Assembly: GCA_025455285.1 (NCBI GenBank)
Contig: JALOMU010000016.1
Span: 1-10,528, forward strand
Direction of reading: 5' to 3'
DNA length: 10,528 nt
DNA from: Flavihumibacter sp.
GTDB taxonomy: Bacteria; Bacteroidota; Bacteroidia; Chitinophagales; Chitinophagaceae
Shown: positions 1 through 7,280 of the stretch, one piece after another
How the letters are laid out: each line of letters opens with the position of its first letter
How positions within the stretch are numbered: position 1 is the first letter of the stretch
Notes under the pieces: model-generated
The model's database searches: none
Told to the model about the DNA's origin: nothing
The model's input: only the letters and a program-made list of their open reading frames with translations
Program-made: the position numbers and the translations under genes

Positions 1-41
1 TAAAAGGAAATCCAACCCTTGTAATATCAAAATTATTATAT

Positions 42-49
42 TTACTTTG
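42..49 (+). promoter_or_regulatory. Candidate -7 promoter element for the DoxX-like gene
   Basis: TTACTTTG differs from the Bacteroidota -7 consensus TAnnTTTG at one position. It lies 35 bases before the ATG at 85, giving a leader of roughly 28 bases. No clear -33 element is visible. The match is weak alone, but it is the best candidate in bases 1-84, which otherwise hold only the inverted repeat listed next. Confidence 0.35.
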
Positions 50-60
50 TATTTCAAAGT
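44..60. repeat. Inverted repeat ACTTTG-N5-CAAAGT upstream of DoxX-like gene
   Basis: A perfect 6-bp inverted repeat with a 5-base spacer overlaps the candidate -7 element. It could be an operator, or a weak hairpin closing a gene left of the window. It does not resemble the two TetR palindromes further right. The AT-rich stem is short enough to occur by chance. Confidence 0.3.
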
Positions 61-84
61 GCTTTTAGATATAATAACTGAACC

Positions 85-786
85 ATGAAACATACTGTAA
101 TCGACCAATATCACTTGAAAATCAGGCAAAACAGGTGGTATTGGTATTTTTCCATTTTTTGCAGAATCACATTAGCCTATGCCTTTATTGTGGCGGGAAT
201 GGTAAAAATAGTTGGAGAACGATTTGCCAGTGGATTATCAACCAAACATCCAATGGGAGCTTATCTGGAAGCTTTGCATCATACAGGTTATTATTATACA
301 TTCATAGGAATCGCACAAGTTGCTGCTGCCATATTATTGCTTATACCTGCAACCGTAACGCTGGGAGCCATACTGTATTTCCCGATAATAGTGAATATTT
401 GGCTCCTCTCCTATTCGGTGAGATTTGAAGGATCTATTGTAACCTCTCCATTTATGGTGCTGGCTAACTTATATTTACTTTTTTGGAAGTTTGATCGAAT
501 AAAATATCTCTTTCCTTATAAAACTTTCAATGGAGATGAAATTCTAAAGAAACCCACCAAATACAACAACCAATTTCCATTTATATTTTTTACAGGCGTT
601 ATTTTGATCGTAATAGGTACCGTTTTATTTGCGCGATATGGCTATGAAGTGATGCCCAGAAATTCACTTAAAGACTGTAAAGCGCAATTTAAAGGCACCA
701 ATAAAGAAGCTGCCGGATACCAGTTTTGCGAATGTATTCACGAAAAAGGAAACCCTTTAGATAACTGTTTAGCAGAATTTAAGTAG
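85..786 (+). CDS. DoxX-like integral membrane protein with Cys-containing C-terminal tail
   Basis: This 233-residue protein is predicted to sit in the inner membrane. Hydrophobic segments lie at about residues 22-41, 69-88, 92-111, 121-135 and 166-184. The start of the first helix (R27 onwards, then AGMVKIVG at 37-44) and the segment YYTFIGIAQVAAAILLLIP (70-88) match the DoxX-like pattern of arginine, small glycine motif and GxxQ-type second helix. That family is loosely linked to quinone or thiol redox chemistry, but most members have no known function. After the last helix comes a soluble tail with four cysteines (198, 215, 217, 228), including a CEC motif, not part of a standard DoxX domain. 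The gene lies 46 bases before the tetR-type gene on the same strand and may be co-expressed with it, although that gene has its own promoter. The family assignment is fairly good; the function is unknown. Confidence 0.75.
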   Translation: MKHTVIDQYHLKIRQNRWYWYFSIFCRITLAYAFIVAGMVKIVGERFASGLSTKHPMGAYLEALHHTGYYYTFIGIAQVAAAILLLIPATVTLGAILYFPIIVNIWLLSYSVRFEGSIVTSPFMVLANLYLLFWKFDRIKYLFPYKTFNGDEILKKPTKYNNQFPFIFFTGVILIVIGTVLFARYGYEVMPRNSLKDCKAQFKGTNKEAAGYQFCECIHEKGNPLDNCLAEFK

Positions 787-795
787 ATTTAATAT

Positions 796-811
796 TATAC
801 CAATCGGTATA
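796..811. promoter_or_regulatory. Probable TetR operator TATACC-AATC-GGTATA (autoregulatory)
   Basis: Six-base arms TATACC and GGTATA are separated by AATC. The site ends five bases before the -7 element of the TetR-family gene, so a bound repressor would block its own promoter. The arms are identical to those of the perfect palindrome at 1454-1469, in front of the thioesterase gene. Two copies flanking a TetR gene within 660 bases strongly suggest its operators. Confidence 0.75.
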
Positions 812-816
812 TTTCA

Positions 817-824
817 TATATTTG
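817..824 (+). promoter_or_regulatory. -7 promoter element TATATTTG of the TetR-family gene
   Basis: Exact match to the Bacteroidota TAnnTTTG consensus. Only eight bases separate it from the ATG at 833, so transcription should begin at or within a few bases of the start codon and the mRNA would be leaderless or nearly so. No convincing -33 TTG is visible; the operator occupies that side. Confidence 0.6.
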
Positions 825-832
825 CACCGAAT

Positions 833-1435
833 ATGGCCAGCAAACCATCTAAATCTGAATTAACCAAACAATTCATTATTGAAAAAACAGCCCCTGTTTT
901 TAATGAAAAGGGCTATGCAGGTACCTCCCTGGCAGATTTGGAAAATGCTACCGGCCTAACGAAAGGCAGTATCTATGGAAATTTTGAAAACAAAGATGAA
1001 GTCGCCCTTGCAGCTTTTGATTATAATTTCAACCAGGTAAGCACCTACATAAAAGAAAAAATCGAAACTCATGAACATGCTATTGACCGATTGCTTGTTT
1101 ATCCGGATATATACCGTAAGTTCTTTAAAATCCCCTTTTTAAAGGCTGGTTGCCCCATCCTCAATACCTCTACCGAATCGGATGATACGCATCCTCAACT
1201 AAAAGAGAAAGCTGCTAATGCATTGCGCCTTTGGAGAACATCGGTGGAAAACCAAATCAAAAGAGGAATCGCCAGAAAGGAAATAAAAGCAGACACAGAC
1301 CCAATTGAATTTGCCGTGGTGCTACTTTCCCTTATTGAAGGAGCAGTTATGCAGGCAAAAGTAACGGAGCGTAATAAAGAATTGGGCATCGCCATGAACT
1401 ACCTGGAAAAATTAATCCGGGATCGACAAGTTTAA
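833..1435 (+). CDS. TetR/AcrR-family transcriptional repressor, NemR-like Cys/Lys arrangement
   Basis: This 200-residue protein has the usual TetR length. The N-terminal DNA-binding domain runs from about 8 to 58, with the helix-turn-helix at about 32-51 (TSLADLENATGLTKGSIYGN) followed by the common FENKDEV segment. The C-terminal ligand domain contains KAGCPILNTSTE (104-115), with Cys107, and Lys176 in a later helix. In E. coli NemR, a sensor of electrophiles and bleach, the key residues are Cys106 and Lys175, 69 apart as here. Matching palindromes at 796-811 and 1454-1469 point to autorepression and control of the thioesterase-ketosynthase pair. The ligand is unknown; a redox or electrophile signal is inference. 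The ATG at 833 is chosen because it lies just after a perfect -7 element and precedes a normal TetR N-terminus. Confidence 0.9.
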   Translation: MASKPSKSELTKQFIIEKTAPVFNEKGYAGTSLADLENATGLTKGSIYGNFENKDEVALAAFDYNFNQVSTYIKEKIETHEHAIDRLLVYPDIYRKFFKIPFLKAGCPILNTSTESDDTHPQLKEKAANALRLWRTSVENQIKRGIARKEIKADTDPIEFAVVLLSLIEGAVMQAKVTERNKELGIAMNYLEKLIRDRQV

Positions 1436-1453
1436 TTTTTTTTTACCATATAT

Positions 1454-1469
1454 TATACCGATCGGTATA
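1454..1469. promoter_or_regulatory. Probable TetR operator, perfect palindrome TATACCGATCGGTATA
   Basis: A perfect 16-bp palindrome lies 17 bases before the thioesterase ATG and 18 bases after the TetR stop. It shares both arms with the site at 796-811. No TAnnTTTG element is evident between 1436 and 1486, so the promoter it controls is poorly defined. It probably represses transcription of the thioesterase and ketosynthase genes. Confidence 0.8.
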
Positions 1470-1486
1470 TAATAAAACAAAAACAA

Positions 1487-1990
1487 ATGAAAGAGCTTAT
1501 AAAGATTTTAGAAAGCAAAACCAGAATCCACTACCAGGATTGTGATCCATTTAATCACTTGAATAACTCCCGATACATTGATTACATGATGGAAGCCAGA
1601 ACAGAACAATTGCTTGAGAATTACGCGTTCAATATGGCAGATTTTGCATTCAAGGATAAAATCGGATGGGTGGCTGTACAAAATCAAATCTCTTATTTGT
1701 ATCCGGCTACCTGGATGGAAATGGTTACCATTGAATCCCGGTTAATCCAGTTTTCTGAATGGAGCGTAACGGTCGAGGCGTTGATGTGGGATGAACATAA
1801 AACCAAACTCAAATCAGTCTTATGGAGCAAGCTGGTCCACTTTAATATTAAAACACAAAGAAGCCATCAACATTCAGATGCGTTAATGGAATTATTTACG
1901 CAAGTACATTATCCTTTACCGGTTGATCAGGGTTTTGAAGCAAGAGTAAAAGCACTTAAGGAACTAACCTCAGCTATAGAAGTAAAATAA
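1487..1990 (+). CDS. Acyl-CoA/acyl-ACP thioesterase, hotdog fold (4HBT family)
   Basis: This 167-residue single-domain hotdog enzyme should hydrolyse acyl thioesters (acyl-CoA or acyl-ACP) in the cytoplasm. The signature HYQDCDPFNHLNNSRY (15-30) fits the 4HBT/YbgC/FadM pattern: Asp20 is the expected catalytic acid, followed by His24 and Asn26-Asn27, with the helix containing Glu36 after it. The strands QNQISYLYPATWMEMVTIES (65-84) and KSVLWSKLVHFN (109-120) match the rest of the fold. Its stop is separated from the ketosynthase start by only seven bases, so the two are almost surely one transcript, headed by the palindrome at 1454-1469. The substrate chain cannot be read from sequence. It may release or edit acyl chains made with the neighbouring ketosynthase. 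Family is secure; role is inference. Confidence 0.88.
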   Translation: MKELIKILESKTRIHYQDCDPFNHLNNSRYIDYMMEARTEQLLENYAFNMADFAFKDKIGWVAVQNQISYLYPATWMEMVTIESRLIQFSEWSVTVEALMWDEHKTKLKSVLWSKLVHFNIKTQRSHQHSDALMELFTQVHYPLPVDQGFEARVKALKELTSAIEVK

Positions 1991-1997
1991 TGGGAAC

Positions 1998-3248
1998 ATG
2001 AAACGAGTAGTAATAACCGGATTGGGGGCATTAACTCCGATCGGAAATACAGTACCCGAATTTTGGGAATCCTTGGTAAATGGGGTCAGCGGAGCAGCGC
2101 CTGTCACAAAATTTGATGCCAGCAAATTCAAAACAAAATTTGCTTGTGAACTCAAAAATTTTGATCCGTCGAACCATATTGAAAAAGCAGTCATTCGTAA
2201 ATACGACTTATTTTCCCAGTATGCATTGATTGCTGTAGAAGAAGCAGTGAAGCAGGCCGCAATAGATTTTGCTAGCCTGAACAAAAACAGAATCGGGGTG
2301 ATTTGGGGATCCGGCAATGGCGGGATTGGCACTTTTCAACAACAGGTAACCGAATTTGCCTTAGGAGATGGCACTCCGCGCTTCAATCCCTTTTTTATCC
2401 CAAAGATGATTGTCGATATTGCATCCGGTATAATTTCGATCAAATATGGCTTAAGGGGGATTAATTTCACTACCGTATCGGCCTGTGCAACTTCCAACAC
2501 CGCCCTGATAGATGCGTTTAATTATATTCGTTGGGGTAAGGCGGATATGATTATTTCAGGAGGTTCTGAAGCCCCCATCAATGAAAGTTCAGTTGGAGGT
2601 TTTAACGCCGCCAAAGCCTTATCAACCTTGAATGAAAATCCTGCCATTGCATCCCGGCCCTTTGACATCCATCGGGATGGTTTTGTAATTGGCGAAGGGG
2701 CAGGCGCCATCATCTTAGAGGAATATGAACATGCGCGAAGGCGTAATGCCCCTATCCTGGCGGAAATGGTTGGCGGAGGTATGGCAGCCGATGCCTATCA
2801 CTTAACCGGTACCCATCCCGAAGGAGAAGGCGCTTATTTGGGAATGCTCGCCGCATTGGAAGATGCTGAAATCGCCCCCCATCAAATCGATTATTTAAAT
2901 GCGCATGCCACTTCTACTCCATTAGGAGATCTCAGTGAAATAAAGGCAATCGAAAGAGTATTCGGCCAACAAAACAATTTAAGTATCAGTGCCACCAAAT
3001 CCATGACCGGGCATTTATTGGGTGCTGCAGGCGCCATTGAAGCAATTGCCTGTATTAAAGCCATTCAGCACGACATTGTACCACCAACCATCAATTCTAC
3101 CGAACTTGAACCTGGAATAAAAGGCAAGTTTAATCTAACCCTACAGCTAGCTCAACCCAGACCCATACACTATGCCATGAGCAATACCTTTGGTTTCGGC
3201 GGACATATTGCCACCACTATTTTTAAGAAATACGACTCCCTTACCTAA
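1998..3248 (+). CDS. Beta-ketoacyl-ACP synthase, FabF (KAS II) type
   Basis: The 416-residue protein has the full length of FabF-type condensing enzymes, which join malonyl-ACP to an acyl chain. All catalytic residues are present: the nucleophile Cys163 in TVSACATSNTAL, His303 in NAHATSTPLGD, Lys334 in SATKSMTGH and His339 in the same motif. The closing NTFGFGGHIATTIF loop is intact, so the enzyme should be active. It stands apart from the usual fab genes: no acyl carrier protein, ketoreductase or dehydratase is in the window. It therefore probably supplements the housekeeping system or serves a special lipid, under TetR control with the thioesterase. It could also belong to a polyene or polyketide pathway, but no partner genes support that. 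The last four bases overlap the convergent gene that ends at 3245. Confidence 0.9.
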   Translation: MKRVVITGLGALTPIGNTVPEFWESLVNGVSGAAPVTKFDASKFKTKFACELKNFDPSNHIEKAVIRKYDLFSQYALIAVEEAVKQAAIDFASLNKNRIGVIWGSGNGGIGTFQQQVTEFALGDGTPRFNPFFIPKMIVDIASGIISIKYGLRGINFTTVSACATSNTALIDAFNYIRWGKADMIISGGSEAPINESSVGGFNAAKALSTLNENPAIASRPFDIHRDGFVIGEGAGAIILEEYEHARRRNAPILAEMVGGGMAADAYHLTGTHPEGEGAYLGMLAALEDAEIAPHQIDYLNAHATSTPLGDLSEIKAIERVFGQQNNLSISATKSMTGHLLGAAGAIEAIACIKAIQHDIVPPTINSTELEPGIKGKFNLTLQLAQPRPIHYAMSNTFGFGGHIATTIFKKYDSLT

Positions 3249-4333
3249 AATTTCTCTTTTATGTCCAGTCCTATTGGGTAATAAACTGTCCAGCTACTTG
3301 AACTCTCCGAACCGGAGGAACTGGAATCACTGGTGCCAGTGGTGCTTTCTTCTGAACTGGTAGTTTCACGGGTATGCGTGACAGTTCCACTTGCTTCAAG
3401 GAAAAAAATATCCCCCGAAAATTCGGTTCCAAATTCATAACCCTTAGTCCCGGAACTCCCTTTCCGATGTTCATTCATAACTGTACGAATCGCTTCCGAT
3501 TTTGTGGTATTACTTAAGGTGGTGGAATCATAGAGTAGCTCAATATCAAAATGAAGAGAGTTCACCCCTTTCTTATAGGTAAAACTCTTTTTACCATAAA
3601 TACTAGTAGTACGATCTATTACCGAACTTTCTCTCGGATTAATGGAGTAAGGCAAAAGAGCCGGATGAAAAGAAATAAATATTGTCATTGTTGTTCCTTC
3701 AGCGGCATTGATATTTAAGACATCCTGTGCCTTTCCTTCCTCTGCCCGCAGGTATCCATTTTCATATAAATTGGGTGCCAATGGATCTCCAGTATCAGCA
3801 TTTATCTTTGTTTCAAACTCCCCTCTTACCGGCCCGCTTCTGCCACTGATCTCCAATACAATTATCTTGTCCACTGCCGTACTGAATAAACTGGCTCCTT
3901 TTCCAAACGGCTTTTTCTCCAATACCCGTTTGCCATCATACAATTTACCTGCTGCATGCGCCACATTACCAGCATCTATGAGATACTCATTATCGGAGTG
4001 TAGAAATTTCACTTTCCATTCAGGACTGGTGCTTTGTATTGCACCTAAATAGGGATAGCTATCTTCAAAAGTTACCACTACTAATTGACCAACACCCAAA
4101 TTATGCTGCTGCGGTTCATAAAGCACCACATCATTTGTTCGGGTGCCCACAGGAAAATTGCCATTGGTCTGTTTCACTTCCAGCCAACCGGAGAACTGTT
4201 GAAATGTATACCGGCTTCCTGTATGAACAAACCGACAATCAAATAAACCACCTTCTTTTACGGAAGTAACAACTGCAAAATACTGTTTGTTATCATTGGG
4301 AAATCTCACCCCAATGAAATCATGCTGTTTCAT
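3245..4333 (-). CDS. Unrecognised 362-aa protein: Tudor/SH3-like N-terminus, aerolysin-like Ser/Thr-rich C-terminal hairpin
   Basis: I chose the ATG at 4333 (MKQHDFIGVRF). The frame extends upstream to a TTG at 4411, but that part lies in the previous gene's coding region. No signal peptide is seen. Residues 1-125 form two small beta-rich segments: IGVRFPNDNKQYFAVVTSVK (7-26) and VGQLVVVTFEDSYPYLGAIQ (81-100), the latter followed by WKVKFLHSDNEYLID, a pattern typical of Tudor/SH3-like barrels. Residues 155-275 are beta-rich. Residues 299-318 (YEFGTEFSGDIFFLEASGTV) alternate polar and apolar residues, then comes a Ser/Thr/Glu-rich run (about 319-347), then WTVYYPIGLDI. That strand, Ser/Thr loop, strand layout resembles the insertion region of aerolysin and ETX/MTX2 toxins. 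It is the last gene of the four-gene block, 19 bases after its neighbour. The toxin-like reading is inference. Confidence 0.7.
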   Translation of the reverse strand: MKQHDFIGVRFPNDNKQYFAVVTSVKEGGLFDCRFVHTGSRYTFQQFSGWLEVKQTNGNFPVGTRTNDVVLYEPQQHNLGVGQLVVVTFEDSYPYLGAIQSTSPEWKVKFLHSDNEYLIDAGNVAHAAGKLYDGKRVLEKKPFGKGASLFSTAVDKIIVLEISGRSGPVRGEFETKINADTGDPLAPNLYENGYLRAEEGKAQDVLNINAAEGTTMTIFISFHPALLPYSINPRESSVIDRTTSIYGKKSFTYKKGVNSLHFDIELLYDSTTLSNTTKSEAIRTVMNEHRKGSSGTKGYEFGTEFSGDIFFLEASGTVTHTRETTSSEESTTGTSDSSSSGSESSSSWTVYYPIGLDIKEKF

Positions 4334-4352
4334 GTTTTGCTGATTTAAATGG

Positions 4353-5816
4353 TTAAGACCAATCCAGGTTTGGGTCGGGATTTGGACAGAGTGGCATCTT
4401 TCTGCATACAAATGCCAATAGTTCCATCGCCGGGGATTTTATTTCTGTGCTACCAGCAGGATTAACCGGAGGAGTGGGAAGATCAGGAGGCGTTGGTGGA
4501 TTTACCGTGATTTCAGTAAACTTTCTGAAATCAGTCGTTTTGAACAAAGCGGAAGAAAATCTTCTTTTGCCTATCGGCTTTGCTATAACCGGATCAGCAG
4601 TTGTCACGCTGCGCAGTTTTAACCGCTTTTCAACCAGGCCAGCTGATTTAGCTTTTAGCTGAAGTTTTACCTGTGGTTCCAGCCGGAAAAACAATTCCGA
4701 AGAAAGGTTTTTGATTGCCGCCGGCTGTACAGGTGTTTCAAAATTAATTACAAGATTCCGTACGAATATCAGCTTCTCCGGAAAAGCTGGAATCCGTCCC
4801 TTGCCATTTCCATCGGAAATTACAGTCTCCCCCTCAGGTAATTTCCAAAATCGTTGCTGAAAAAACTCTTTATAGGGAAACCATTCCCGAACAAGGCTTA
4901 CTACCGCATATTCGAAACTGATCTTCCGGATTTCCGGTTCATTGTCTCCTTTCTCAAAAAGCCGCTTTAACGCTTCTGGTGCCTTTTCATACAATGCAGC
5001 AACTTCCATTTTATCCAAACTAAGTTGTGGCCAGGCTACTTGTTCTTCAAAAAAATTACTCGGATTAAAAAGGGTTGGCAAATAGGAGAATTCAGCAGCC
5101 AGTCCGTCTGCACCTGATATCCTGGCAAATAATTCATAATCCGATCGTAGATCCGCCAACAAACTGATGGGTGCTGCTCCTGCCAATTGATTGAAAATAC
5201 CTAACCAATTTTCTACTTCCTGTTTTTTGCCTTTTGTTTCCCAGAGAAGTAACGCTTTAGATATAGCATTTTTTAAAGAAGGTTCATCCGTATTCCATTG
5301 CGCCTTTACTGCCTCCGCACCTATTCCTTCAGCCATCGCAGCCTGTAATTGCCTGGTTTTGTATTCACTGATACAGGTTTTATACAATTGCTGGTATTGT
5401 TCATAGCGGGCAAGTGGTGTAATAAGAGTACCTGCTTCTGTTTCCTCCTTGTTCAAATATTCAATTGCCTTTCGGTATTGATCTTCCTGTTCCGGTGTTC
5501 GATGGCTATTTGCCGGGATCGCTTTTTTTAATACTGAGCTATAGATATCGTTCAACATATCCGGCAAAACGGTTATCATTTCAGCGGGTTCAGCTATAAA
5601 ATTAAATAACCCTGAAAACTCATTTCGCTTCACATTCGCATCCGTTAGACTGATGCCATATTTGGATGGATCAATAAAATAAAACAACTCTTTACCAACT
5701 GTAAACTCACCGTTCTGAAAGGCCAGAAATTTCTGGTCCTGTGCTTCACCGGACGCATCGGTTTCAAATATGAGTTTCAATTTGGTAAGCAGGGCGATGG
5801 CGATGGAAGCATTCAT
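4353..5816 (-). CDS. Uncharacterised 487-aa protein, divergent paralogue of the upstream 479-aa protein
   Basis: The ATG at 5816 is one base after the stop of the preceding gene (TGACATG), which suggests translational coupling; a TTG nine bases earlier is less likely. No signal peptide or membrane helix is visible. Residues 1-300 look mainly helical and are not recognised. The region 300-360 carries a core shared with the neighbour: REWFPYKEFFQQRFWKL (310-326), then ISDG (333-336) and FVRNLVINF (351-359). The C-terminus repeats the neighbour's ending: AMELLAFV (463-470), then LCPNPDPN (476-483). Between these lies a Pro-rich linker, NPPTPPDLPTPPVNP (439-453). The paralogue's two Gly/Ser-rich segments are missing here. 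The conserved core makes a structural partnership between the two proteins plausible. Function unknown. Confidence 0.75.
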   Translation of the reverse strand: MNASIAIALLTKLKLIFETDASGEAQDQKFLAFQNGEFTVGKELFYFIDPSKYGISLTDANVKRNEFSGLFNFIAEPAEMITVLPDMLNDIYSSVLKKAIPANSHRTPEQEDQYRKAIEYLNKEETEAGTLITPLARYEQYQQLYKTCISEYKTRQLQAAMAEGIGAEAVKAQWNTDEPSLKNAISKALLLWETKGKKQEVENWLGIFNQLAGAAPISLLADLRSDYELFARISGADGLAAEFSYLPTLFNPSNFFEEQVAWPQLSLDKMEVAALYEKAPEALKRLFEKGDNEPEIRKISFEYAVVSLVREWFPYKEFFQQRFWKLPEGETVISDGNGKGRIPAFPEKLIFVRNLVINFETPVQPAAIKNLSSELFFRLEPQVKLQLKAKSAGLVEKRLKLRSVTTADPVIAKPIGKRRFSSALFKTTDFRKFTEITVNPPTPPDLPTPPVNPAGSTEIKSPAMELLAFVCRKMPLCPNPDPNLDWS

Positions 5817-5817
5817 G

Positions 5818-7257
5818 TCAGTCAAATTTTGCGTTAGGATCTGTATCGGGACAAACTCCCACCATCCTGTTAATAAAACCTAACAACTGCATACCTGTGC
5901 AACTAATACCCTCACCTGTATCCTTAGAATGAAAATCACTAGTTTCCTTTCCTTTAGAATAGCCCCCCTTAACCCTGAAAGGTCCCCAGCCAACATTTGC
6001 TTCCGAATCAAATTTAGATTTGAACGTACTGGCCTGCCAGGCAGATTTATCGAATTTGATATTCAGATTGCGGGCAAAAACAGCGTGCGTAGAATATGCA
6101 ATAAAACTACCTTTAGGGGGATTTCCGCCATCAGACAATACGGTGCTGCCAAAGCTCCAGGTTCCCGGATCCAGTTTCCAACCTCTGCAGGAGAACAATT
6201 CTGTACCAAACCAGGGTCGCATAATTTTCACCTGAGTTAAATCAAAACTCATCTCAAAAATATTGGACTCCATAGAATTGGCCGTGCGTTCGGTAGAACC
6301 AGAAGCGCCGGCCCCTGCTGACCAAAGGCCAAAATTCAATCCACCACTGGCATTCCAGGCCGTAGTTGACTTAGAGGCATGGGTAGTTACTTCTTTGTCG
6401 CTGAAACTGTATTTCATCCATTCCTGCTTATGGAAATTGGCAGGAAAAAGCCGAACCGGATAAAAATCGAAATCAATCATCGACTCGGTAAACCGGGCCC
6501 GATCATAGGCATCCCTCAACTCCGCAAACCAGGAAGCCATACTTCTTCCGGTGACCTGTGCAATATAGGCATGCATGGCTTCCACTTCATTTTTATAACC
6601 AGCGCCTGTCCAGGCATTCATGGCGGATTTTACCTTTGATCGATACACTGGCTGATTAATACTGAAATCCAGCACTGCTTCTTTATTATCACCTGCGGCA
6701 GCACTGATACGTTTATTATTATAGAGCAATACAGCATCCGAATAAGCTTGCTCTTTCTCAGCATAAGCAAGGGAAATTGGGCTATCCACTGTTCTTTCTG
6801 TTTCTTCCTCTGTGACCAGGTTTTTTTCTTTTTTCGTCGTATAGAGTAGCCCCTTGAATTTTTCCAGCTTTTTCTTTTCTTCTTCACTGGGATCCATATT
6901 GGTTACTTTGGCAAACTTTAAAATATTGCCGTAAATCTTGCTAAGTCTTTCCTGGCTATTGCGATCAATGGTTTGGGACTGATCTGCCTGGTAAACGGCA
7001 GAAGGATCCGGCACCAAATCGGCAAACAAAGCAAAATCAGCAGCCTGCATGATTAGCTTGCGCAGTTCCGTAGCATCAGCCGCATTGAAACCTTTTTCAA
7101 GAAAATCAAAATCTGAATTTCCGAAAGGAATACCTGGAGTTACCCATGAAATAAAATTATTCTTATTAGCAGGTGCATGTTCATCACCGCCGGTGAGAAT
7201 TTCATTCAGCTTGGCAAGCGTAGCATGCATCAGCTGATCGCCTTTAAAGACTGACAT
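5818..7257 (-). CDS. Uncharacterised 479-aa protein with two Gly/Ser-rich aromatic segments
   Basis: The ATG at 7257 (MSVFKGDQLM) lies 23 bases after the previous stop; a TTG at 7311 would overlap that gene. No signal peptide is seen. Residues 1-260 are largely helical and charged, with a Lys/Glu-rich stretch at 124-155. Residues 298-325 form an alternating small/aromatic segment (WNASGGLNFGLWSAGAGASG at 301-320). Then follow the core VKIMRPWFGTELFSCRGWKL (343-362), LSDGG (374-378) and VFARNLNIKF (393-402). A second segment, NVGWGPFRVKGGYSKGK (421-437), precedes the ending GMQLLGFINRMVGVCPDTDP (455-474). I recall similar RPW...ARN...QLLGF arrangements in unannotated proteins elsewhere but know no assigned function. 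The Gly/Ser segments could be beta-hairpins that contact membranes, as in pore-forming proteins; this is inference. Second gene of the four-gene block. Confidence 0.75.
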   Translation of the reverse strand: MSVFKGDQLMHATLAKLNEILTGGDEHAPANKNNFISWVTPGIPFGNSDFDFLEKGFNAADATELRKLIMQAADFALFADLVPDPSAVYQADQSQTIDRNSQERLSKIYGNILKFAKVTNMDPSEEEKKKLEKFKGLLYTTKKEKNLVTEEETERTVDSPISLAYAEKEQAYSDAVLLYNNKRISAAAGDNKEAVLDFSINQPVYRSKVKSAMNAWTGAGYKNEVEAMHAYIAQVTGRSMASWFAELRDAYDRARFTESMIDFDFYPVRLFPANFHKQEWMKYSFSDKEVTTHASKSTTAWNASGGLNFGLWSAGAGASGSTERTANSMESNIFEMSFDLTQVKIMRPWFGTELFSCRGWKLDPGTWSFGSTVLSDGGNPPKGSFIAYSTHAVFARNLNIKFDKSAWQASTFKSKFDSEANVGWGPFRVKGGYSKGKETSDFHSKDTGEGISCTGMQLLGFINRMVGVCPDTDPNAKFD

Positions 7258-7280
7258 AGCTGGAAGTTTTAAAATGAATA

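Noticed and set aside
1970..2332. 120-codon minus-strand open frame opposite the ketosynthase start
   Set aside because: It lies opposite a well-supported FabF coding region and its translation resembles no protein; an antisense shadow.
4334..4411. N-terminal extension of the 362-aa protein from a TTG at 4411
   Set aside because: It would overlap the conserved C-terminus of the 487-aa protein, and the ATG at 4333 has normal spacing after that gene's stop.
5929..6639. Several plus-strand open frames opposite the 479-aa protein gene
   Set aside because: They overlap one another and the minus-strand frame, whose paralogy with its neighbour supports it as the real coding strand.
6630..6887. 85-codon minus-strand frame rich in Lys, within the 479-aa gene
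   Set aside because: An out-of-frame reading of the Lys/Glu-rich segment; low-complexity composition and no independent start signal.
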